64,000 nucleotides of DNA, taken from an uncultured Draconibacterium sp. GTDB lineage: Bacteria > Bacteroidota > Bacteroidia > Bacteroidales > Prolixibacteraceae. Numbering within the stretch: position 1 is the first letter of the stretch; each line of letters opens with the position of its first letter. Under the pieces are notes generated by a model. The model did not search any database and was not told the DNA's origin. It saw only the letters and a list, made by a program, of their open reading frames with translations. The DNA lies in the NCBI RefSeq assembly GCF_913060805.1, contig NZ_CAJXTC010000017.1, positions 55,238 through 119,237 on the forward strand, read 5' to 3'. Position numbers and translations under genes: made by a program. Positions 36,612-45,889 of the stretch are shown here, one piece after another.

Positions 36612-38383
36612 GCTTGCTGCTCTTCCTCTTCAAACTGATGTAAAAGCCTGGCATATTTACCGCCATGTTCCAGAAGTTGTTCGTGATTACCACGCTCGAT
36701 GATTTGTCCGTCTTCCAACACCAGAATCATATCCGAATTTTTAATGGTACTTAAACGGTGAGCCACTGCAATAACCGTTTTTTTCGAGAAAATATTGGCA
36801 ATGGCTTTTTGTATATACTGCTCAGTAATTGAATCAACAGCACTGGTAGCCTCATCAAGAATGATCAGCTCGCTGTTTCCGGCAATGGCTCGTGCAAACG
36901 AGATCAATTGTGCCTGTCCTTTCGAGAGATTATCGCCATTGTCCTGAATAACAAACTGATAATTGCCGGGCAACTGATCGATAAAATAATTAGCATAAAC
37001 AAACGATGCCGACTGCTTCACATCACTTCGTGAAATGGATTTACGCCCCAGCGAGATATTGAATTCAACCGTATCGTTAAACATGTAAATATCCTGCTGC
37101 ATTATCGAAATCGTCTCACGAATCTGGCCAATCGGTATTTCGGACAACTCTATTCCGTTTATTTTTATGCTTCCGCGATAACCGGTATATGTTTTTGCCA
37201 ACAAACGGATAATCGTCGATTTTCCCGATCCCGTAGTTCCAACCAAAGCCAAACGATCGCCTTTTTCCAATTTAAACGATACATCTTTTAGCACATCCGG
37301 CGTATCTTCCGAGTAGCGGAAAAATACATTTTTAAACTCAATTTCCTGTAAAGCAATCGCTTCTGGAACTGTGTCCTCTGCTTTAGGATCTTCCACCTGT
37401 TGCTCAAACAATTCGCTGATGTGCTCGAGTGCCGACATGGCCCGTTGGATGGTTGAAATTTGCTGGGCAAACTGTTTTACCGGAACAAAAAGACGCTCTA
37501 AAGTGGTGACAAAAACAATGAGGATTCCCAGCGTATAACCGTAATCCCATATTTGAACTGCGCCATACCAAATCACCAATGCCGTTGCTACCGAGGTAAT
37601 ACCTTCCACAATCGAATAAAGGAACGAATCGTAAACATTCGATTTGTTTTGGGCGTCGCAAAACTGCTTGTTCAAGTCATCGTACTTATTCAACACTTTT
37701 TCTTCGGCAGCAAAAAGCTGAACGGTTTTCATTCCGGTTAAGGCCTCCTGCAAATAAGCAGCAGACTTTGCCAAACTTGTACGCGATGTATTGTATGCTT
37801 TTCGAATCTTTTTCCTTAGAAAATTTATCACCAGAATAATTACCGGAACCACCAGCAAAAGCACCAAAGTTAGGCGCCAGTTAATATAAAAAAGGTAGCC
37901 CACCAACGCCAGTGTTTTAATACTGTCGGCCAGCAAACCAAGCACCCCGGCAGCAAACGAATCCGAAATGGATTCCATATCACTGGTCAAGCGCGACAAG
38001 GTTACGCCAATTGGTTTTTTATCGAAATAACTCAACGGAAAACGCAGCGATTTCCCAAATAAACGCCGGCGCAAATCGACAACTGCCAGCCCTCCGGCTT
38101 TTGAAAAAGAGTAGCTGTAAACACCGTCGAACAATATATTCAAGACCAATGCGGCAGCGAGAAAAAGACTTTGTCTGATCAGTCCATCTACATTTCCGGG
38201 CACGATGTAATTATCTACAATATCTTCAATCAGCCAAAGAAACAGAATACCGGCTCCAGTGGTTACAGGAATGGACGCAAGACTAAGGAAAAACCATTTT
38301 TTGTGCGGTTTAAAATAGCCGGCAAACTTGCGGAACAGCTGCCAGTCGACATTTTTTATAATATTGTTTTTGCCTCTGCTCAT
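36608..38383 (-). CDS. ABC exporter half-transporter, catalytic-site subunit
   Basis: 591 residues: six-helix transmembrane domain (about 25-320) and C-terminal ATPase. Walker A GTTGSGKST (382-390), Walker B with catalytic Glu511 (LIILDEATSAVD) and switch His542 (AVAHRLS) are intact. The ABC signature is altered to LSKGQ (486-490) instead of LSGGQ. It starts within the stop of the preceding ABC gene (TAATG), so the two are translationally coupled and surely form a heterodimer. It is the last gene of an operon headed by glutathione-synthesis genes. The substrate is not evident from the transmembrane domain; a thiol or a conjugate is inferred from context. Confidence 0.93.
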   Translation of the reverse strand: MSRGKNNIIKNVDWQLFRKFAGYFKPHKKWFFLSLASIPVTTGAGILFLWLIEDIVDNYIVPGNVDGLIRQSLFLAAALVLNILFDGVYSYSFSKAGGLAVVDLRRRLFGKSLRFPLSYFDKKPIGVTLSRLTSDMESISDSFAAGVLGLLADSIKTLALVGYLFYINWRLTLVLLLVVPVIILVINFLRKKIRKAYNTSRTSLAKSAAYLQEALTGMKTVQLFAAEEKVLNKYDDLNKQFCDAQNKSNVYDSFLYSIVEGITSVATALVIWYGAVQIWDYGYTLGILIVFVTTLERLFVPVKQFAQQISTIQRAMSALEHISELFEQQVEDPKAEDTVPEAIALQEIEFKNVFFRYSEDTPDVLKDVSFKLEKGDRLALVGTTGSGKSTIIRLLAKTYTGYRGSIKINGIELSEIPIGQIRETISIMQQDIYMFNDTVEFNISLGRKSISRSDVKQSASFVYANYFIDQLPGNYQFVIQDNGDNLSKGQAQLISFARAIAGNSELIILDEATSAVDSITEQYIQKAIANIFSKKTVIAVAHRLSTIKNSDMILVLEDGQIIERGNHEQLLEHGGKYARLLHQFEEEEQQA

Positions 38384-40149
38384 TACTGCTTTTCTTTTTT
38401 CGTTTCACCTTCCTGTTGCAGTTTCGCAATGTCGCGGTAGAAATCAGAATATTTTAGCAATTCCTGATGATTCCCTTTTGCCGCCATTTTTCCATCTTCC
38501 AGCACAATGGTAAAATCTGTTTTCTCCAACACACTTACCCGGTTCGAAATCACAACCATACTTTTCACTGCATAGTTTTCCACAATCTGTTTTATCAGAA
38601 AGCGCTCGGTATCCGTGTCAACAGCCGAAAATACATCATCGAGTATCAACAATTCGCCTTGTGTATAAAGTGCACGTGCCAGGCTAATTCGTTGTTTCTG
38701 CCCACCCGAAAGCATAATTCCTTTTTCGCCCACCATAGTTTTCCCTCTTTTGGGGAAACGCAACAGTTCGTCGGCAAAGGCACTTTTGTAAATCACATCG
38801 TCAAAACGTTTCTCGTCAATCGTTTCGTCCGATGTTAAACCGATATTGTTTTCTATCGAATCGGAAAACAGAAACACTTCCTGACTTACGGTATTTACCA
38901 CCGACCGGATATCTTCGCTTCTTATCGAATCAGCATCAATTTCGCCATAAAAGATCTGTCCCGCTCCGGGTCGTAAGTAACCATTTAAACACTGAATCAA
39001 AGTGGTTTTCCCCGATCCTACTTTCCCAGTAATTCCAACGATTTGACCGGGTTTTATCGAAAACGATATATCTTTCAATACCGGTTTATCGCCATTATGG
39101 TAGGTGTAATTCAGATTTTCTACCCGAATTCCTTCCTTAAAAAGTTCTTCTTTTTGGTTTGCCGGCAGCGATTTTCGATCATCATCGGTTCCTTTCCGGT
39201 CCATAATGGTTTGAATACTGCTGATTCCCACCATGCCTTGCTGAAAAATAGTGAGTACCCAGCCCAACCCCATAATCGGATGAGCCAGCAACGCGGCGTA
39301 GGCAATGTATTCGGTTAACTCGCCAATGGTGAATTTGCCGTTGATAACATACATACCACCCACAAAAAAGATGATGATTTTTAAAATCTGGCCCAAGTTA
39401 CCAAGCAAGGGAATAACAAATGAGCGAATCCATGCAATTTTAAGAGAGGCCTCGTAATAAGAAATATTATCTGTCTCCACCTTATTTTCGGCATGCTCGT
39501 AAATATTGTAGCTTTTTATCACACTGTTACCCGAAAGAAAGGAAATGATTTTTCCGGACAGTTTTTGCAAGGTATCCATTCTTGCGTGCGTGTTTTTAAC
39601 CATTACCTTCATGCCATAGCGAACAATAAAAAACACCACCACCATTGGGATGACGCAGTACAGCGTGAGCATCGGCGACAGTTTCCACATTTTGTATGGA
39701 GTTAGCGAAAGCGAAAGCAGGATGTTACCGATTTGCAAAATGCCGAACCCGGTAATCATTCGCACGCCGTTAATGTCGTTATTCACACGCGAAATAATAT
39801 TCCCGGTGGAGTTTTTATCGTAATAATCCTTTCCGAAAGAGGCGAGTTTTTGGAACATTTCGCCCTTTAACTGCCGCTCGATCAGACGCGCCGGAAAAAA
39901 GATCAAAATCCGTGAAAGTGTTCTTACCAAAATCAGTCCGACAGCCAAACCAACAATTATCAATACATTTTTATGAAACTCACTTTCATTTCCTGCGCGG
40001 CCTGCTGCTATCAGGTCGATGGTTTTCTGGATAAATCCGGGTATCGTAATCGAAGTCCAGACGGTGAGCACCAGAAAGAGTATTCCGCCTGTATACCACC
40101 ACCGGTATTGATGGGTGTATTTTAATAAGAATTTTAGTTTCGATAACAT
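38383..40149 (-). CDS. ABC exporter half-transporter, degenerate-site subunit
   Basis: 588 residues with six membrane helices and a C-terminal ATPase. Walker A is GKVGSGKTT (375-383) and the signature is canonical LSGGQ (480-484). The Walker B glutamate is Asp505 (LLILDDVFSAVD), and the switch histidine is replaced by Asn536 (VISNRVS). Its own Walker site is therefore predicted to be non-hydrolytic, complementing the altered signature of the partner encoded next. This is the arrangement of asymmetric exporters such as BmrCD and TM287/288. The start lies 24 bp after the glutamate-cysteine ligase gene. Confidence 0.93.
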   Translation of the reverse strand: MLSKLKFLLKYTHQYRWWYTGGILFLVLTVWTSITIPGFIQKTIDLIAAGRAGNESEFHKNVLIIVGLAVGLILVRTLSRILIFFPARLIERQLKGEMFQKLASFGKDYYDKNSTGNIISRVNNDINGVRMITGFGILQIGNILLSLSLTPYKMWKLSPMLTLYCVIPMVVVFFIVRYGMKVMVKNTHARMDTLQKLSGKIISFLSGNSVIKSYNIYEHAENKVETDNISYYEASLKIAWIRSFVIPLLGNLGQILKIIIFFVGGMYVINGKFTIGELTEYIAYAALLAHPIMGLGWVLTIFQQGMVGISSIQTIMDRKGTDDDRKSLPANQKEELFKEGIRVENLNYTYHNGDKPVLKDISFSIKPGQIVGITGKVGSGKTTLIQCLNGYLRPGAGQIFYGEIDADSIRSEDIRSVVNTVSQEVFLFSDSIENNIGLTSDETIDEKRFDDVIYKSAFADELLRFPKRGKTMVGEKGIMLSGGQKQRISLARALYTQGELLILDDVFSAVDTDTERFLIKQIVENYAVKSMVVISNRVSVLEKTDFTIVLEDGKMAAKGNHQELLKYSDFYRDIAKLQQEGETKKEKQ

Positions 40150-40173
40150 GATCCGGTATCCAGTTTTTGCCGT

Positions 40174-41541
40174 TTAAGCATCAATATATTTTTGCATCTG
40201 TTCGTTTTGCCAGTTGTACACCAGTTCCGGCAAGGTCTCGTTTCCCTCGTGGTAGCGTTTCAAAAGTTTTTCGGCCACCGTAATTCCACTTTCGGTAATC
40301 TCGCGAACCGGAGCCAAAAACCGGCTTTCATCTTCCGAGCACCTAACCTTTGCACGTCGTGTTAACCCATCCGAAGCGATCCGGCAAATTTGTTTTGCGA
40401 TGGTTCCGGCGTGTAAGTTTCTATTCTCTGCATTCAGCGCTTTTACGGGCACCTGAGCACGAAGCTCCTGCATGGTGTCAACGTCCCATTTCGAAATAAG
40501 TTCATCGGCTTCTGCCAGGCTTTCACCATCGTACAACAAACCAACCCACAAGGCCGAAACCGCTGCAATATGCGACACACAACTCGCATCGGCGCCACGC
40601 ATCTCGATAAATTGTTTCAGGCGCACATCCGGGAAAGTGGTTGAAACATGTGTCTCCCAATCTTCCTGCGTTGGTTTTAGCGAATGCTTGCCCTCAAAAA
40701 ATCCACGAAAGGTAAGGCCATTTGCCGAAATATATTCGCCATCGCGCAAAATGTAATACATCGGAACATCCAACAGGTAATCCACCCAACGTTCAAAACC
40801 AAATCCCTCATCAAAAATAAAGGGTAAAAATCCGCAACGATCCGGATCGGTATGGTTCCAGATATGCGAACGATACGATAAATAGCCATTGGGTTTACCG
40901 GCAGAAAATGGCGAATTCGCAAAAATAGCGGTGACAACCGCCTGCAATGCCTGGGACACGCGCATCTTTTTCACCATATCGCTTTCGCTGCCAAAATCGA
41001 GGTTTACCTGAGTTGACGCAGTGTTTGTCATCATGTGCAGCCCAAGCTCGCCTCTTGTTGGCATGTAATTACGCATCCAACGGTAGCGTTCTTTGGGCAC
41101 CCAAGGTACCTCGGCAACGTCCGACAAAGGATCAACGCCCATTGGTAGACTAAAAAAATTGTAGTGCTGACTTATCGTGTTGAGTTCCTGAAAATGCTTT
41201 TTGGTTTCGCGGTACGTTTCATGAATCGTGCTAAAATTATCGCCCGAAAGCTCAAACTGCCCTCCCGGCTCCAATGTAATTGATGCACCATTTTTCCGAA
41301 GACCGATTGCGATATTATTTTCAAGAATTGGCGTCCAGCCATCCTGTTGCATCTTGTTCAGGATCTTCAGAATTCCGCCATCCTGATCAAAACATAGGCG
41401 CCCGAAATCCTTTCTGCGAAATAAAAACTTTTCGTTTTCGGTACCGATTCCCCATCTCTCCGGTGGTTTGCTCCCCCGCTCGAAATAGTTGATCAGTTGC
41501 GATTTATGATTTATTTCTAATCTTTTCTCTTTTTCTGTCAT
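40174..41541 (-). CDS. gshA: glutamate-cysteine ligase, plant/alphaproteobacterial type
   Basis: 455 residues, cytoplasmic. It makes gamma-glutamylcysteine from Glu and Cys with ATP, the first step of glutathione synthesis. The N-terminal WGIGTENEKFLFRR, then ASITLEPGGQFELSG, YMPTRGELGLHMMTNTASTQVNLDFG and SAGKPNGYLSYRSHIW, are characteristic of the GCS2-superfamily ligases of the plant type, distinct from the gamma-proteobacterial GshA fold. The length is normal for this class. It is sandwiched between an ATP-grasp ligase gene (25 bp upstream) and the ABC exporter pair (24 bp downstream), so all four probably form one operon. Confidence 0.93.
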   Translation of the reverse strand: MTEKEKRLEINHKSQLINYFERGSKPPERWGIGTENEKFLFRRKDFGRLCFDQDGGILKILNKMQQDGWTPILENNIAIGLRKNGASITLEPGGQFELSGDNFSTIHETYRETKKHFQELNTISQHYNFFSLPMGVDPLSDVAEVPWVPKERYRWMRNYMPTRGELGLHMMTNTASTQVNLDFGSESDMVKKMRVSQALQAVVTAIFANSPFSAGKPNGYLSYRSHIWNHTDPDRCGFLPFIFDEGFGFERWVDYLLDVPMYYILRDGEYISANGLTFRGFFEGKHSLKPTQEDWETHVSTTFPDVRLKQFIEMRGADASCVSHIAAVSALWVGLLYDGESLAEADELISKWDVDTMQELRAQVPVKALNAENRNLHAGTIAKQICRIASDGLTRRAKVRCSEDESRFLAPVREITESGITVAEKLLKRYHEGNETLPELVYNWQNEQMQKYIDA

Positions 41542-41566
41542 TTGTTTTTTGTTTTGCCAGCTTCAG

Positions 41567-42571
41567 TTACTTCGAATTCAGAATGCTGTCGAGAACATAT
41601 TTTTCCACATGGCGGTTTTTCCCGATGTACGGGTAATCATGCATCGACAGCATTGCCGGAGCATTCAGCTCAACCACAATGTAATTATCATGCGAGGCAG
41701 GCTGCTCCAACTCTTTGATTATAATATCGATACCGGCAATTTTAAGGCCTGCCGATTTTGCGGCTTCAACAGCCACATTTTTATAAAAATCAGCAATGTA
41801 ATCGGTAACATCAATACTGTCGCCACCAGTACTCAGGTTTGAATTTTTCCGCAGGTACACTTTCTCCCCTTCTTTCAAGATCGTTTCGGGTCTCATCGAC
41901 TGTGCATTCAAATGCCTGATCACTTCCTCATCAATATTTATTTTTAGCAAGGGATGCGTGTAATCAACTCCGCGCCCTTTATTCTTCTCGTCCACCAATT
42001 CCTGAATGGAAGATTTCCCATCGCCCGACACATTGGCCGGTTCGCGCCAGGCAATCGCCCGCACCACATAATCAATTACCAGGAAACGGTATTCCTGCCC
42101 CGGACAAAATTCTTCAACAATCACTTTATTCGAAAATTTAAAAGCATTGTCGATGGCGGCGATTTGCTCTTCGCGCGATTGAATATTTGTACTGACTGCA
42201 ATTCCATGGTCGGTATTTGCAGGTTTTACCACTGCGGGCAAAGGAATCGCATCCAGCACATCGGCTTGATAACCGGGTTTCAGCAAAATGCCTTTTGCCT
42301 GGTGGATTCCTTTCCGCTGAAGAAATTGCCGGGTCATCCATTTGTCGTCTGATATCCAAAAGGCAATCAAGCTGTTGGCATCCGAAATTGTCCCTTCGTG
42401 AATGATATATTCTTTGTTGTTGTGCTGAACCGAAATGAGGTTATTATCGGCATCGATAATCTCAAAAGGCAACTTACGACGGAGAATTTCAGCAATAATA
42501 ATTTGGGTTGTGGCTTCAAAGTTCTCATAACCAGGTAGCGGTTTAAAATTATAGTTGCTTTTTTTCGTCAT
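41567..42571 (-). CDS. stand-alone GshF-type ATP-grasp ligase (probable glutathione synthetase)
   Basis: 334 residues, cytoplasmic. ATP-grasp features are present: VIVEEFCPGQEYRFLVIDYVV, the segment REPANVSGDGKSSIQELV, YLRKNSNLSTGGDSIDVTD, and the metal-binding VVELNAPAML. These match the C-terminal ATP-grasp half of the bifunctional GshF (GshAB) more closely than they match the E. coli GshB fold. Here that half is a separate protein next to a plant-type gamma-glutamylcysteine ligase, so it most likely adds glycine to form glutathione. A cyanophycin-synthetase-like or other peptide-ligase activity is the alternative. It is the first gene of the operon with the ABC pair. Confidence 0.88.
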   Translation of the reverse strand: MTKKSNYNFKPLPGYENFEATTQIIIAEILRRKLPFEIIDADNNLISVQHNNKEYIIHEGTISDANSLIAFWISDDKWMTRQFLQRKGIHQAKGILLKPGYQADVLDAIPLPAVVKPANTDHGIAVSTNIQSREEQIAAIDNAFKFSNKVIVEEFCPGQEYRFLVIDYVVRAIAWREPANVSGDGKSSIQELVDEKNKGRGVDYTHPLLKINIDEEVIRHLNAQSMRPETILKEGEKVYLRKNSNLSTGGDSIDVTDYIADFYKNVAVEAAKSAGLKIAGIDIIIKELEQPASHDNYIVVELNAPAMLSMHDYPYIGKNRHVEKYVLDSILNSK

Positions 42572-42754
42572 AATAAATTGCTTTTTGGGAAATATTCCGA
42601 TGCGGCGAAACGTCCCTTTTCGTAATAACTTTTGAAATTAACACATTGTGTTTAGAATAGTTTTCGAAAGGGCCAATTATTGCCTGTAATTTAAAGTTCG
42701 GTTGAAGTGCGAGAAAATATCGGTGAGATTTGATATTTGCGTTAAGGCACAAAA

Positions 42755-42777
42755 AAAGAGGTTGATAAAACCTCTTT
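42755..42777 (-). terminator. rho-independent terminator
   Basis: AAAGAGGTT pairs with AACCTCTTT around GATAA; the minus strand continues into a T-run. It follows the exported methyltransferase gene. Confidence 0.85.
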
Positions 42778-42814
42778 GATACAAACTGTGTATTTCAAAA
42801 CCGTCTAATACAAA

Positions 42815-43477
42815 TTATTCCTCGGCGGTTTTGTAGCTGATAGAAACGCCGCCGCCATCGTTATTGTAGGTTGTTTTAAAGTTGGGTTGTGCTTCAATGT
42901 ATTCCACAAATTCCGTAATTCCATATTGCCTTCTTCGTTGGGTGATATTGTGAGCCGTAAAACAACCGCCAATACTCATTTTCGGAGCCAGATCTTTAAA
43001 ATAATTGGTATACCAGGTTTTATCGGCATCGCTAAAAACAAAATCGATAGGACCTTCCAGTTGTTTTGCCATTTCGTGCGCGTCGCATAATCGGGCATCA
43101 ACATATTCAAGAACACCAGCCTTATCAAAATTTGCCAGCGCTTCTTTGTAACGTCGTTCGTCAATTTCCATGGTAATTAATTTTCCGCCGGTTTTGCTCA
43201 ATGCCCAGGCAATCCAAACGCCCGAATGACCGGTAGAAGTTCCGATTTCAACTGCATTTTTGTAGCCATTTTCAACAATTATATCGTACAAAAGCTGCCC
43301 GTCGGAAGCAGGAACATTCATATCGCGCCAGCCATATTTTTTATCAGAAAGAAAGGCTTTTACCTTTTTATCCAGTTCCGGATTTTCAGTTGAAGGTTGC
43401 GACATTACCGGGGGAACGATCAGGAAGAGTAAAATAAACAGAATCTGATACCTGAGTGAAAGCAATTTGGTTTTCAT
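42815..43477 (-). CDS. class I SAM-dependent methyltransferase with a signal peptide
   Basis: 220 residues. A clear Sec signal (YQILFILLFLIVPPVMSQ, about residues 10-27) precedes a catechol/caffeoyl-CoA O-methyltransferase-like fold: AVEIGTSTGHSGVWIA (SAM motif I), LITMEIDERRYKEA (acidic SAM-ribose contact), DFVFSDADKTWYTNYF (metal or substrate motif) and GGCFTAHNI. The export signal is unexpected because SAM is cytoplasmic. Related exported copies do occur in Bacteroidota genomes, but the substrate is not known. It is monocistronic with its own terminator. Confidence 0.83.
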   Translation of the reverse strand: MKTKLLSLRYQILFILLFLIVPPVMSQPSTENPELDKKVKAFLSDKKYGWRDMNVPASDGQLLYDIIVENGYKNAVEIGTSTGHSGVWIAWALSKTGGKLITMEIDERRYKEALANFDKAGVLEYVDARLCDAHEMAKQLEGPIDFVFSDADKTWYTNYFKDLAPKMSIGGCFTAHNITQRRRQYGITEFVEYIEAQPNFKTTYNNDGGGVSISYKTAEE

Positions 43478-43652
43478 AATCGTCTCATTTTAAGTTATAA
43501 TTCAGTTTGCTCCGGTTTATAAACATAGACAAGCAGAATCCCAAATGGTTTAACTATCAGTTCTGCAAAGACATATGCAGATGGAGCCTTACCCGCTCCT
43601 TGTAAATCCTTCAATATTTTCGTAAATTAGCTGATAACCAAGAATCTAACCG

Positions 43653-44720
43653 ATGAACAAAAATTTTATCAGCCGCCGCGATTTCGTAAAAACAACGCTT
43701 GCAGGAACTGTTGCACTGGCGGCCAACATGTATCCGTTTACAAATGAAGCAGTTGTTAGTATTGTGCGGATTAAAAACGGCGATGTTAAACTTGCCGTGA
43801 AAGAAGCAATCGACCTGATCGGAGGACCAAAAGAAATTTTCCGGAACAAGAAACAGGTGATGCTAAAACCGAACCTGGTGGCTCCGATGCCGGAATGCAC
43901 AACCAAACCTGAGGTTATCAAAGCGCTTGCAGAAATAATAAAAGACGAAGGTAAAAAAGTGAGTATTGGCGAAGGTTCGGCAGCCGCTCCCGGTTTTAAT
44001 GTCAAGGATAATATTCAGTACCGCACCAAAAAGCCGGAGATTCTGGATCCGATGCAGGATTTTGTTTTCGAGCAACTGGGCTACACAAAACTTGCCAACG
44101 AGATGGATATTCCACTCATCAATCTTCACACCGGCAAAATGGTGGATATTGATGTGCCCAATGGGTTGATGTACGACAAAATTACCGTTCACCACTCCAT
44201 TACCAAAGCCGATATGCTCGTTTCTGTTCCGATGATGAAAACACACTCACTGGCGACGGTTACGCTGGGCATGAAAAACCTGATCGGCGTTTATCCGGGA
44301 AGTGTTTATTATTCGGTGCGTTCGTTTTTGCACGACCGGGCAGCCGAAAGAGGTTCAGAAGGAATTGCCTACGAAATTATTGATATGGTGCGCGCCAGCA
44401 AAATGGGTTTAACAGTAATTGATGCCTCGTCGGCGATGGAAGGAAACGGACCAACCGACGGAGAACTGGTTGACATGAATTTGATAATTGCAGGAACAAA
44501 TCCGTTTGCAACCGATTTGGTGGGTGCCAGTGTTATGGGTTTCGAAATCGCCGAAATTCCAACTTTTAAATGGGCCATAAAATCAGGATTCACTCCGGCC
44601 AGTTTATCAGATATTGAGGTTAGAGGAGAAGCAATAAACGACGTTCGGCGTAACTTTAAAAAACCATTTGTAGTTCCGTGGCAATCGATTAACAAATTTT
44701 GGGGAGTTGAGGAACTGTAA
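43653..44720 (+). CDS. DUF362 protein with twin-arginine-like signal
   Basis: 355 residues. The N-terminus ISRRDFVKTTLAGTVALAA fits a Tat signal (S/T-R-R-x-F-x-K), so it may be exported folded, perhaps with a cofactor. The body is a DUF362 domain: KKQVMLKPNLVAPMPECTTKPEVIKALAEII, VSVPMMKTHSLATVTLGMKNLIGVYPG and VIDASSAMEGNGPTDGE. DUF362 proteins are often fused to ferredoxin-like domains, but no CxxCxxC cluster is visible here. The reaction is unknown. The gene is flanked by terminators and appears to be monocistronic. Confidence 0.9.
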   Translation: MNKNFISRRDFVKTTLAGTVALAANMYPFTNEAVVSIVRIKNGDVKLAVKEAIDLIGGPKEIFRNKKQVMLKPNLVAPMPECTTKPEVIKALAEIIKDEGKKVSIGEGSAAAPGFNVKDNIQYRTKKPEILDPMQDFVFEQLGYTKLANEMDIPLINLHTGKMVDIDVPNGLMYDKITVHHSITKADMLVSVPMMKTHSLATVTLGMKNLIGVYPGSVYYSVRSFLHDRAAERGSEGIAYEIIDMVRASKMGLTVIDASSAMEGNGPTDGELVDMNLIIAGTNPFATDLVGASVMGFEIAEIPTFKWAIKSGFTPASLSDIEVRGEAINDVRRNFKKPFVVPWQSINKFWGVEEL

Positions 44721-44770
44721 GGTTTGGCTCTCGCTGAAGCAGCAAATAATTCACAAAAATTGAGACATAA

Positions 44771-44798
44771 AAAAAGAGGCCTTAAAAGACCTCTTTTA
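44771..44798. terminator. bidirectional rho-independent terminator
   Basis: AAAAGAGG pairs with CCTCTTTT around a short loop, with T-runs on both strands. It lies between the converging DUF362 and DUF1080 genes. Confidence 0.88.
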
Positions 44799-44846
44799 TT
44801 TTATAAGCATATTTATGCTATTTGATTCTTAATCTTAAACTGCAGT

Positions 44847-45833
44847 TTAGTTAACCGCCGGAGTAACTGTAAATTTGCGGAATTCCACCGGTCCGTGGTC
44901 ACCCTGAATCTGGAATGGGCCAGGTTCTCCCTCTTTGCTATCCAACGAGCCGCCTGTAATTCCTGGAATTGGACGGTTCGAAATAACTTCTTTTCCATTC
45001 AACAAAACGGTAACATGACGACCAACTAGTGTCACATCATAAGTTTGCCATTCACCCGGTGCATTTGCTGCATAAACTGCAGGAGCAATAAAACCGTAAA
45101 TACCACCAATACTTACATCGTCAGTTCTTCCTTTTGAATCTTCGATTTGAAGTTCGTGACGGCCACGAAGATAAATTCCACTGTTACTTCCCGCAGGGTA
45201 ACGGAATTCAACGTGAAGTTTGAAATCTTCAAATTTCTGAATACTAACCAGGTTACCACCCGATTCGGTGTTCACCATTACACCATCAATCATCTGAAAT
45301 TTATTGTTCTGTGGAATAGTCCATTTTTCCATGTTTTCGGTTACCATTTCAATAGGATCTCCCCAAATTGGTGGTTCTGATCTTTCCAATGAAGGAGCCC
45401 GAACACCAGTCCATTCCAGTTTATTACCATCGAGCATTTGATAACCGGTAAGCTTATCGTCTTTTAATGAAAACTCAAAATATAAATCGTCAATATCCAT
45501 CCATTGCGGAGGAATAGTAAAATGAAATTTGTCGGTTTTTTCGTCATAAATTACTTCAGCAATTGGGCGAGCACTTCCTTCGTATCCAACGTAGTATCCG
45601 GTTAGTGTTGAGAAACCCGACAATTTAACCATCAGCCATCCGGGGAATCCATCAGAAGCCATTAATCCGTGTCGGAAAAGTCCGAGACTCTCGATCTGAG
45701 CAGGAGTCATATTTATGGTTAAATCCCACTTGCCGATTAACGGCGAGTCACTTTCAACACGTTGTGCCTTTGCGGGGACAAAAGCGATTAATGCAATTGC
45801 AATTAATAAAATAAAAGGTTTTAGTTTGTTCAT
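44847..45833 (-). CDS. secreted DUF1080 (3-keto-disaccharide hydrolase-type) protein
   Basis: 328 residues. A Sec signal ending PAKAQ (about 23) is followed by a middle domain that is a lectin-like sandwich. The C-terminal part has the DUF1080 pattern: KLHVEFRYPAGSNSGIYLRGRHELQIEDSKG, then PGEWQTYDVTLVGRHVTVLLNGK, and GPFQIQGDHGPVEFRKFTV. Domains of this family act on glycans in characterised members and are common in Bacteroidota and Planctomycetota. The N-terminal half (about 30-150) is not assigned. It is probably periplasmic. A promoter-like TAGATTTG and an inverted repeat precede it. Confidence 0.9.
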   Translation of the reverse strand: MNKLKPFILLIAIALIAFVPAKAQRVESDSPLIGKWDLTINMTPAQIESLGLFRHGLMASDGFPGWLMVKLSGFSTLTGYYVGYEGSARPIAEVIYDEKTDKFHFTIPPQWMDIDDLYFEFSLKDDKLTGYQMLDGNKLEWTGVRAPSLERSEPPIWGDPIEMVTENMEKWTIPQNNKFQMIDGVMVNTESGGNLVSIQKFEDFKLHVEFRYPAGSNSGIYLRGRHELQIEDSKGRTDDVSIGGIYGFIAPAVYAANAPGEWQTYDVTLVGRHVTVLLNGKEVISNRPIPGITGGSLDSKEGEPGPFQIQGDHGPVEFRKFTVTPAVN

Positions 45834-45856
45834 TGTTATTTATTTTGATTCGTAAA

Positions 45857-45889
45857 ATTGTAAATATTGTTTTTACAATCACAAATCTA
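45857..45889 (-). promoter_or_regulatory. promoter (-7 box) with overlapping inverted repeat
   Basis: On the minus strand TAGATTTG (45889-45882) matches the Bacteroidota -7 box TAnnTTTG, about 50 bp before the DUF1080 start codon. Directly downstream ATTGTAAA and TTTACAAT (45857-45879, 7-nt loop) form a perfect inverted repeat at the expected transcription start, so it could be an operator. Confidence 0.5.
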
